A stretch of 6,702 nucleotides of DNA from CBDUXZ01 sp965371325 [NCBI: uncultured bacterium] (GTDB lineage Bacteria; JAUYMQ01): positions 1-6,702 of the forward strand of contig CBDUXZ010000103.1 of the NCBI GenBank assembly GCA_965371325.1. The letters run 5' to 3'. The notes under the pieces are model-generated. The model saw nothing but the letters and a program-made list of their open reading frames with translations. It ran no database searches and had not been told where the DNA came from. The position numbers were made by a program, and so were the translations under genes. This document shows, piece by piece, positions 1 through 5,019 of this stretch (position 1 is its first letter; the number at the start of each line of letters is the position of its first letter).

Positions 1-2
1 AC

Positions 3-182
3 CCCGCCGGAGGGATTCTTGGTTACCATCTCGTGGCGGTCAGTTACTGGGAGCGTATCGGTGGTGCCTGGAGATGGGTTGAGCGTCGAAAGCCCGCTCC
101 GAAGCCCCGCCAACGCCGGTTGGCCGTCCCGGAAGTTCGGGCTAAAATACAAGATCCCTTCCGGCGCGGATTTGCGTCCTGA
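3..182 (+). CDS. Possible 3' end of an upstream gene (very tentative)
   Basis: One forward frame is open from the window edge to a TGA at 180-182 and would encode about 59 residues. The conceptual tail is aromatic near its start (motif YHLVAVSYWER) and then rich in Arg, Lys and Pro. A second forward frame is also open from base 1 to a TAA at 196-198, and third-position GC does not clearly favour either. No family is recognisable. A candidate promoter lies inside this stretch, which fits the end of a gene or a non-coding leader equally well. Treat this as a placeholder for whatever precedes the window. Confidence 0.2.
   Translation, partial: PAGGILGYHLVAVSYWERIGGAWRWVERRKPAPKPRQRRLAVPEVRAKIQDPFRRGFAS
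120..148 (+). promoter_or_regulatory. Candidate sigma-70 promoter for the acyl-CoA dehydrogenase gene
   Basis: TTGGCC at 120-125 and TAAAAT at 143-148 are separated by 17 bp. The -10 box matches TATAAT at five of six positions; the -35 box matches only in its TTG. Transcription would begin near 155 and give a leader of about 100 nt before the ATG at 259. The stretch between holds an A/T-rich segment with a run of seven T at 217-223 but no convincing terminator. This was called by eye from consensus only. Confidence 0.35.
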
Positions 183-235
183 CTGGATGAGCCCGTAACA
201 GGGCGAGCTGAAAGGGTTTTTTTAGCATTGGTTAA

Positions 236-246
236 CCTCCAGGAGG
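236..246 (+). promoter_or_regulatory. Ribosome binding site of the acyl-CoA dehydrogenase gene, inside a short palindrome
   Basis: AGGAGG at 241-246 is a full-strength Shine-Dalgarno core, 12 nt before the ATG at 259, which is on the long side. It is preceded at once by CCTCC, so 236-246 reads CCTCC-A-GGAGG. A one-base loop cannot fold as a hairpin within one molecule, so the symmetry may be accidental. The strong core supports 259 as the start. Confidence 0.55.
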
Positions 247-258
247 GAGAGAATAGCC

Positions 259-2172
259 ATGGCCGAGGATCAGCCGAAGGGCCACGTCAGCGAAGAAGAA
301 GCCCGGGAAGTTGCGGAAGCGGCGAGGGAGGATAAGTGGGAGAACCCGAGCTTCATGAAGGGGCTCTTCATGGGAAACTTCCGCCTCGACCTGATTCACC
401 CCTTCCCGGAGGAAACACCCGAGCAACGCGCCGAGGGAGACGCATACCTGGAGAAGCTGGAACCCTTCGTGCGGGATCACATCGATGCAGATGAAATTGA
501 TCGAACGGGCGAGATGCCTCCGGCACTTCTGGACGGGCTTCGCAAGCTCGGCGCGTTCGGAATGAAAATTCACCGGAAGTACGGCGGCCTCGGCCTGTCA
601 CAGACTTCATACAGTCGCGCGGTGGAGATGGTCACCTCGCAATGCGGCTCAACGGCGGCCTGGCTCTCGGCTCATCAGTCCATAGGTGTGCCCCAGCCGC
701 TGAAGCTCTTCGGGACGGAGGAGCAGAAGAAGAAGTACTTCCCAAGGCTCGCCCAGGGCGCGGTTTCCGCCTTTGCCCTGACCGAACCCGACGTGGGATC
801 GGACCCGGCGAAGATGGGGACGACCGCCGTACCCGTGGAGGGGGGAAAGTTCTTCGAGATCACGGGCGAAAAACTCTGGATCACAAACGGCCCGGCGGCC
901 GATCTTCTGGTCGTGATGGCCAGAACCCCTTCCAAGACGGTGAGAGGGCGTGAAGTCAAGCAGATCACCGCCTTCATCGTCGAAAAGGACATGCCGGGTT
1001 TCGAGATCACACACCGCTGCAGCTTCATGGGGATGAAGGGTATCCAGAACGGCCTGTTGCGCTTCAACAAGGTAAAGGTCCCCCGCGAGAACATTCTCTG
1101 GGGCGAAGGGCTGGGCCTGAAGCTCGCGCTCATCACTCTGAACACCGGCCGACTTACCCTGCCGGCTTCGTGCATCGGAACCAGCAAGCGCTGCATCGAG
1201 ATCGTGCGTGACTGGGCGAACGAACGGGTTCAGTGGGGCTCCGTCATCGGGAAGCACGAAGCGGTTGCGGCCAAGATCGCGGACATGACCTCGATGACTT
1301 TCGCCATGGAGGCGGTAGCATCGATGGCCTGCGGTATGGTGGACAAGGGCGGTTACGACATTCGCCTGGAAGCCGCCGCCGCGAAGATGTACCACACGGA
1401 AGCCACTTGGCGGATCCTGCATGAGACCCTGCAGATCCGGGGCGGGCGGGGCTATGAGACCGCCGACTCACTCAAAGCCCGGGGGGAGAAGCCCATCCCG
1501 GTCGAGCGCATGGTGCGAGACTTCCGGGTCAACACAATCCTCGAGGGATCAACCGAAATCATGCACCTGTTCCTGGCCCGTGAGGCGGTGGACGCGCACT
1601 TCCAGCTGGCCGGGGTTCTGCTCGATCCGCGGGCGTCGGTTACGGCCAAGTTGAAAGGTCTTGCGAAGGCCGTGGCATTCTACGCGGGGTGGTATCCGAC
1701 GCGGTGGCTTGCCGGACTCCGCTCTCTTCGCTCACATGCTGAATTCGGTCCGCTGGCCCGACATGTTCGTTACGTTGACAGAACCAGCGGGCGTCTGGCG
1801 CGCGCCGTTTTTCACTGCATGATTCTGCATCAGGCCAGGCTCGAGAAGAGGCAGCTCCTGCTGGCGCGGCTCGTGGATATCGGAACGGAGCTCCTCACCA
1901 TTGCCGCCACCTGTTCGCGGGTGCAGGTAATGCGCAAGCGAGGGGAGAGGGGCGATAAGGCCGTGGAACTCGCTGATCACTTCTGCCGCGGATCGCGGAG
2001 GCGCATCAACGGCCTGTTCCGGGAGCTTTGGCGGAACGAAGACGTGCGATCCTACAAGCTCGCGCAGCGGGTGCTCGCGGACGAGCATGTCTGGCTCGAA
2101 TCCGGCCTCGCGCCCACCTATCCGGAAACGCCCGCCGAAGCGCCACGGGTGGCCGTGGGCGGATCCCGCTAG
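259..2172 (+). CDS. Acyl-CoA dehydrogenase, VLCAD/FadE-like, with C-terminal extension
   Basis: This flavoenzyme introduces the alpha-beta double bond into acyl-CoA, the first step of fatty-acid beta-oxidation, passing electrons to ETF. The 637 residues show the full fold: an N-terminal helical domain (about 60-165), the FAD/substrate signature around T175-E-P-D-V-G-S-D, the K205-LWITNG strand, and a C-terminal helical domain to about 450. The likely catalytic base is E429 in the ILEGSTEIM motif, equivalent to Glu462 of human VLCAD. About 208 residues follow it, similar to VLCAD, whose C-terminal extension contacts membranes. That suggests long-chain substrates and peripheral membrane location (inference). 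Between G398-Y-E-T and V415-E-R there are about ten more residues than in VLCAD. The first 30 residues are charged and not a signal peptide. No ETF or other beta-oxidation gene is visible nearby. Family assignment is secure; chain-length specificity is not. Confidence 0.95.
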   Translation: MAEDQPKGHVSEEEAREVAEAAREDKWENPSFMKGLFMGNFRLDLIHPFPEETPEQRAEGDAYLEKLEPFVRDHIDADEIDRTGEMPPALLDGLRKLGAFGMKIHRKYGGLGLSQTSYSRAVEMVTSQCGSTAAWLSAHQSIGVPQPLKLFGTEEQKKKYFPRLAQGAVSAFALTEPDVGSDPAKMGTTAVPVEGGKFFEITGEKLWITNGPAADLLVVMARTPSKTVRGREVKQITAFIVEKDMPGFEITHRCSFMGMKGIQNGLLRFNKVKVPRENILWGEGLGLKLALITLNTGRLTLPASCIGTSKRCIEIVRDWANERVQWGSVIGKHEAVAAKIADMTSMTFAMEAVASMACGMVDKGGYDIRLEAAAAKMYHTEATWRILHETLQIRGGRGYETADSLKARGEKPIPVERMVRDFRVNTILEGSTEIMHLFLAREAVDAHFQLAGVLLDPRASVTAKLKGLAKAVAFYAGWYPTRWLAGLRSLRSHAEFGPLARHVRYVDRTSGRLARAVFHCMILHQARLEKRQLLLARLVDIGTELLTIAATCSRVQVMRKRGERGDKAVELADHFCRGSRRRINGLFRELWRNEDVRSYKLAQRVLADEHVWLESGLAPTYPETPAEAPRVAVGGSR

Positions 2173-2289
2173 GGCCCGCAGCTCTCTCCCTTTCATCGTT
2201 GCCCCCGAGCGCGAGGAGAACCAGCACACCTGCCGCAACGGCTACCCGTCAAATGCTCGATCCTCTCCTTTGACTCAGGCGTCGGTGGC

Positions 2290-2721
2290 TCAGCCATCGA
2301 TCACAATTCCAATCTCCCTGAGCTCCCGAAAGAAAAGCTTCCTTGCTTTCTTCTCAGCGCCCTCCCGGATTCCCCTCTCATCCGCGGTTGCGATGGCTTC
2401 CACCTGGTACCGGCTTCCGTCGATGTGCGTGACCTTGATCGACAGGCGCACCTCATGGAATGAGAGCCCCCCCTCCACCCTTCCTTCGGCTATCACGATA
2501 TGGTGTGAGCGATCCACGGCCTTGACTTCGAAGTGCATTCCTTCGACGGCCTCGGCGCAGTGTGCAAGTACCACACGTAGCGAGTCGGCCTCCACCTCCC
2601 TGGCCCGCGGGCCGGGCAGCGTACAGGCCGCGAGTAGGAGAAAAACGAGTGCCGCGAGACCCGGGCCTGAAAAACGATCCGGCAATGAGGTTCGTGCCGG
2701 CAGGGCGTGAGTGGGTATCAA
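2290..2721 (-). CDS. Small predicted lipoprotein of unknown function
   Basis: From TTG at 2721 the product has 143 residues. Residues 1-32 form a signal peptide (basic n-region with R10 and R17, hydrophobic LAALVFLLLAA) ending at lipobox LAAC, with the acylated Cys at residue 33. The mature part (about 110 residues) is a compact alternating domain starting DSLRVVLAHCAEAV and ending REIGIVIDG, with one predicted helix pair and several beta strands. I recognise no named family; the size and pattern loosely recall DUF3568-type lipoproteins. TTG 2721 was chosen because GGAAGGGAA lies 6 nt before it. The frame is open further upstream, with a TTG at 2781, but its AGGGAG is too close to work, and that start would put 52 residues before the Cys. 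No ATG start is available in frame near here. The gene is convergent with the dehydrogenase gene (117 bp apart) and divergent from the next lipoprotein gene. The existence of the protein is well supported; the start is uncertain. Confidence 0.75.
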   Translation of the reverse strand: MIPTHALPARTSLPDRFSGPGLAALVFLLLAACTLPGPRAREVEADSLRVVLAHCAEAVEGMHFEVKAVDRSHHIVIAEGRVEGGLSFHEVRLSIKVTHIDGSRYQVEAIATADERGIREGAEKKARKLFFRELREIGIVIDG

Positions 2722-2765
2722 AGCGATTCCCTTCCGTGTTCGAGAGCGCGCCACTGCGCTGCGCA

Positions 2766-2780
2766 AGAGGAGATATAACA
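2766..2780 (-). promoter_or_regulatory. Weak extended -10-like element for the small lipoprotein gene
   Basis: On the minus strand TG-T-TATATC (complement of 2772-2780) resembles an extended -10 box, with the start of transcription expected near 2765. There is no good -35 box. If real, it rules out the in-frame TTG at 2781 as the start and agrees with the TTG at 2721. Confidence 0.2.
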
Positions 2781-2802
2781 AGCTCCCTTCGAAAAAGGAA
2801 GA

Positions 2803-2831
2803 TTGCAGTACAAAGCCGCATCCCCTAGGAT
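2803..2831 (+). promoter_or_regulatory. Weak sigma-70-like promoter for the DUF3313-like lipoprotein gene
   Basis: TTGCAG (2803-2808) and TAGGAT (2826-2831) are 17 bp apart, matching consensus at three and four positions of six. Transcription would begin near 2838, almost on the upstream ATG at 2841, so the element favours the start at 2928. The match is weak and could be chance. Confidence 0.2.
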
Positions 2832-2927
2832 CGTCGCCTGATGAGCGAAACGCAACATTTCGAACGACGCGAACGACTGTCCGATCTTTCCCTGCCGGCG
2901 TCTGCGAATCGTTTCCACGCCCGCCTC

Positions 2928-3683
2928 ATGGCTGACGGATCGACCCGCAGGACGAACCTCTCCCCTCTCTCGCGGTGCGCGTGGCTGCTCGTCGCGTCGA
3001 TGGCAAGTGTGATCCTTCTCAGCTGCGCGCAGCCACTCACGGGAAGCGGTTACCTCGGCACCTACATCGATATGAAGCCCAACCGCTACCTCGAGGCTGA
3101 GAGTCATCTCCCGTGGCTCCGGATCGAGAAGGATACGACGCTCGTCATCCAGCCGGTCCAGTCCTACTTCTACCGGGGCCGAAGGCCGAGCGGTTTTCCC
3201 AGACTCGCCCGGGCGTTTCAAGCGGCTCTCGCGCGCGAAATAGAGGCGACGGGCCTCTTTGAGAGCGTCACGACCGAGAACGCTCTCATGGTCCGGCCCG
3301 GCATCGATTGGGCGCTCAATGCCGTTATCACTGAAGCGGACACCGGCCTCGCCAGTTCGTCCCTCCAGCCCGGCGTAACCTCTCGGGGGAACAGGCGAAT
3401 CCGGGTTGAAGGGAAGATCAGCAACACGCGCGCAGGTAGGACGCTCCTGAAGTTCATGGACGCGTGCATCGGTGTGCCCGGAGGCGGCTCTGTTCGGACG
3501 GAAGCGGATGTGGAGTCAGGATGGGTGCGGGATCTGGAGATGATTGCCCGTTCCGTGGCCGATACGCTACGGGAGATCTACGCGGAGTCGCGGAAGGTTC
3601 CCGACGCCGAGGATCCCGGGAGGAACGCATCAACCCCCGTGATAGAAGGGGAGGGGGGTGACGGTGGCGATTCGGGGGGGTGA
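2928..3683 (+). CDS. Predicted outer-membrane lipoprotein, DUF3313/DUF4410-like
   Basis: From ATG 2928 the product has 251 residues. A signal peptide (n-region with several Arg, hydrophobic WLLVASMASVILL) ends at lipobox LLSC with the lipid-bearing Cys at residue 33. The mature part begins SGYLGTYIDMKP, followed by a TLVIQPV strand, a helix ending at LFESV, a WALNAVITEADTG strand, an RRIRVEGKI strand and a C-terminal helix ending TLREIY. This order resembles DUF3313 lipoproteins (SGFL.DY.L, then DPV), with DUF4410 an alternative; function is unknown. An ATG at 2841 is in frame with AGGA 10 nt before it. I prefer 2928 because it gives a normal signal length, and because codons 2841-2927 are poorer in third-position G/C than those after. 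The last 15 residues are Gly/Asp/Glu-rich and overlap the end of the opposing gene, so they may be a read-through tail rather than a folded part. Confidence 0.8.
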   Translation: MADGSTRRTNLSPLSRCAWLLVASMASVILLSCAQPLTGSGYLGTYIDMKPNRYLEAESHLPWLRIEKDTTLVIQPVQSYFYRGRRPSGFPRLARAFQAALAREIEATGLFESVTTENALMVRPGIDWALNAVITEADTGLASSSLQPGVTSRGNRRIRVEGKISNTRAGRTLLKFMDACIGVPGGGSVRTEADVESGWVRDLEMIARSVADTLREIYAESRKVPDAEDPGRNASTPVIEGEGGDGGDSGG

Positions 3684-4712
3684 GGATTCCAGCCTTACGG
3701 ATGTGCCGGGCGTCCTCGCAGGCTTCTGCAGGTAGGCCAGCGCGATTATTTTTCCGAGGGTCGGCGAGTGAACAACACGCGTCACCCAGCCCCGCTCCTC
3801 CCCTCCGACGAGGAGCTTTGTCCCCCGCGCCGGAAGCGGGCCCTCCGCTTCGTCCAGCACGAGCCCCATGAGCACGTGCTTTACCTCTCCTTTCGTATGC
3901 ACCCTGAGAACAATCTCCTGGCCCCGGTAGCAACCCTTCGTGTGTGAGAGCGCGCTCTCGAGAGCGGCGCTCTGAGGAAGCGTCTCCTCGTCGAAGTCCG
4001 CGCCGCAGCGGGGAATGCCCGCTTCAAGGCGCAATGAATCGAGCGCCGCGTCGCCGACGGGCCGGCCTCCGGCTTCCGTCGCCCGCGCCGTCAGCGTGGC
4101 CCAGAGGGCCGGGAGGACAGAGGCGGGTGCGAGAAGCTCGAGCCCCTTCTCACCGGTCCAGAATGCGGCTGCCAGGAGGATTGGTTCATCCTTGAAATTG
4201 CGCTCAGCGAAATGGAACTCGGGAAGCTGGGGGAGAGCCTCCTCGAACAGCGAAGCAGTTTCGCGGCAGTCCGGACCGTAAACGCCGATAATTCCGATCT
4301 TTCCTGTCTCATCCGTCAGTTCGGCGTCGTCTCCGATAAGGAAACGGTCGAGCGAAGCAAATCCTGCCTCACGCGTTTCCGCCGGCGCGTGCATGAGAAA
4401 ACCGTGTTTGCGCCGAAGGACGATAACATCCGAAATGATCTTCCCCCGCCCCGTCAGGCTGAGGGCGTAGCATCCCTCGCCGGGCTCAAGTGCGGCTATG
4501 TCGTTTGAAAGCGTTCCCTGGAGAAAGCGTGTCGCATCGGGACCCTGAAGACGCCACACACCTCGGTGTGAGAGATCGGCAACGCCTACGCGGTCCCTCA
4601 CGGCCTTGTGCTCGGCCACGGGATCGCCGTAATGAAGAGGGATCGTTTCGGGCCCCGCCGCCGTCATGACGGCGCCCAGCCGTGTGTGTTCCGCCAGGAG
4701 AGGCATCGACAT
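3630..4712 (-). CDS. ygfZ: YgfZ/GcvT-fold folate-binding protein
   Basis: The 360-residue product belongs to the YgfZ/GcvT superfamily. YgfZ binds tetrahydrofolate and supports iron-sulfur cluster assembly or repair, for example for radical-SAM MiaB in E. coli; it acts in the cytoplasm. Evidence is the YgfZ signature K259-G-C-Y-R-G-Q-E266 with C261, an N-terminal GcvT-like half (VGVADLSHRGVWRLQGPDA, then FLQGTLSNDI) and a C-terminal barrel ending SPTLGKIIALAYL and TVTPLPFYHGG. The conserved Asp-Asp of true GcvT aminomethyltransferases reads Ser-Asp here (GKIISDVIV), which argues against glycine cleavage. No gcvH or gcvP is next to it. The frame stays open upstream to 5045, but ATG 4712 is chosen: AGGAGG sits 10 nt before it and residues upstream look like no protein. 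A second ATG at 4706 is possible. It is slightly longer than E. coli YgfZ (326). It overlaps the opposing lipoprotein gene by 54 bp at its 3' end. Confidence 0.9.
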   Translation of the reverse strand: MSMPLLAEHTRLGAVMTAAGPETIPLHYGDPVAEHKAVRDRVGVADLSHRGVWRLQGPDATRFLQGTLSNDIAALEPGEGCYALSLTGRGKIISDVIVLRRKHGFLMHAPAETREAGFASLDRFLIGDDAELTDETGKIGIIGVYGPDCRETASLFEEALPQLPEFHFAERNFKDEPILLAAAFWTGEKGLELLAPASVLPALWATLTARATEAGGRPVGDAALDSLRLEAGIPRCGADFDEETLPQSAALESALSHTKGCYRGQEIVLRVHTKGEVKHVLMGLVLDEAEGPLPARGTKLLVGGEERGWVTRVVHSPTLGKIIALAYLQKPARTPGTSVRLESSPPRIATVTPLPFYHGG

Positions 4713-4722
4713 GGCGGCTGAA

Positions 4723-4728
4723 CCTCCT
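4723..4728 (-). promoter_or_regulatory. Ribosome binding site fixing the ygfZ start
   Basis: On the minus strand AGGAGG lies 10 nt before ATG 4712 and 16 nt before the next in-frame ATG at 4706. It selects 4712 over the more distant upstream open frame. Confidence 0.7.
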
Positions 4729-4828
4729 CGAACAGTGATGGTACGACTGTAATAATCCGGAATAAATTGAACCCCGGCCCTGTATGTATCGTGCCGATGG
4801 GGCCGGCTCTCACGGAGTGTAAAGCCCG

Positions 4829-4847
4829 CCCTCGGTCCTGTCGAGGG
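4829..4847. repeat. Short inverted repeat in the divergent spacer
   Basis: CCCTCG (4829-4834) and CGAGGG (4842-4847) form a 6-bp perfect stem around a 7-nt loop. AGCC (4823-4826) and GGCT (4847-4850) can add an outer stem across a small bulge. There is no T-run on either side, so it is not an intrinsic terminator. It lies in the presumed leader or promoter region of ygfZ. No clear promoter for ygfZ was found in 4713-4870. Confidence 0.35.
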
Positions 4848-4887
4848 GCTGGCGCCGAAGCCCTCCGGCCCGCCGGCCAATATACGC

Positions 4888-4918
4888 TTGAAAATGTTCC
4901 CCCTTCTTCTGTTACAAT
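4888..4918 (+). promoter_or_regulatory. Candidate extended -10 promoter for the PilZ-hydrolase gene
   Basis: TACAAT at 4913-4918 is preceded by TG at 4910-4911, giving an extended -10 motif that matches TATAAT at five of six positions. TTGAAA at 4888-4893 is a fair -35 box, but the spacer is 19 bp, which an extended -10 tolerates. Transcription would start near 4925, three bases before the large inverted repeat, giving a leader of about 95 nt. This is the best sigma-70-type match in the spacer. Confidence 0.45.
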
Positions 4919-4927
4919 AGTAGAAAT

Positions 4928-4972
4928 GGCCCCGCACGGGCTTGGCATGACTGGTGCTTGCCGTGCGGGGCC
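4928..4972. repeat. Perfect 12-bp inverted repeat upstream of the PilZ-hydrolase gene
   Basis: GGCCCCGCACGG (4928-4939) is the exact reverse complement of CCGTGCGGGGCC (4961-4972), with 21 nt between. In RNA this makes a very stable G/C-rich stem close to the predicted 5' end of the PilZ-hydrolase mRNA. In DNA the arm centres are 33 bp apart, about three helical turns, which also suits a pair of protein-binding half-sites. No T-run follows on the plus strand, and the minus-strand gene starts before reaching it, so it does not terminate either neighbour. It does not match the c-di-GMP riboswitch consensus as I know it. Confidence 0.85.
4943..4958 (+). promoter_or_regulatory. Sigma-54-like -24/-12 element in the loop of the inverted repeat
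   Basis: TGGCATG-ACTG-GTGCT has the GG and GC pairs at the spacing of the sigma-54 consensus TGGCACG-N4-TTGCW, with two mismatches (T for C, and G for the first T of TTGC). Transcription would start near 4969. No activator gene or upstream enhancer site is visible, so this may be coincidental. Confidence 0.25.
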
Positions 4973-5006
4973 TTAGCAGGTGAAGCGACAGGGCCATTGA
5001 TCCTCC

Positions 5007-5017
5007 GGGGGGGGTGA
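5007..5017 (+). promoter_or_regulatory. G-rich ribosome binding site of the PilZ-hydrolase gene
   Basis: A run of eight G (5007-5014) continues into TGA, so the stretch before the ATG at 5020 can pair with the 16S tail with G-U wobbles in place of A-U. The GG-rich core lies about five bases before the ATG. TCCTCC at 5001-5006 lies immediately upstream and could pair with the same G tract. A GTG at 5014 is also in frame, but ATG 5020 is better placed. Confidence 0.4.
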
Positions 5018-5019
5018 CA

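Noticed and set aside
187-226. Possible terminator or attenuator before the acyl-CoA dehydrogenase gene: GCCC/GGGC at 191-204 and a T-run at 217-223.
   Set aside because: The 4-bp stem is weak and 12 nt separate it from the T-run. The alternative stem (207-226) consumes the T-run itself, so neither has intrinsic terminator geometry.
2232-2242. Small hairpin GCCG-CAA-CGGC between the convergent dehydrogenase and small lipoprotein genes.
   Set aside because: Only four base pairs and no T-run on either strand; not a credible terminator.
2453-2821. Minus-strand ATG open frame overlapping the small lipoprotein gene in another frame.
   Set aside because: It is Arg/Gly-rich with no signal peptide or family pattern, while the overlapping frame has a clear lipobox and a protein-like domain.
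3630-4712. Glycine cleavage T-protein (gcvT).
   Set aside because: The KGCYxGQE signature, altered acidic pair and lack of gcvH/gcvP neighbours favour YgfZ.
4767-4976. A 69-residue plus-strand open frame in the divergent spacer.
   Set aside because: No ribosome site, no recognisable composition, and it runs through the inverted repeat and candidate promoter.
4928-5019. c-di-GMP riboswitch controlling the PilZ-hydrolase gene.
   Set aside because: Apart from one simple hairpin, the conserved GEMM-type elements I know are not visible; a covariance-model search would be needed to revive the idea.
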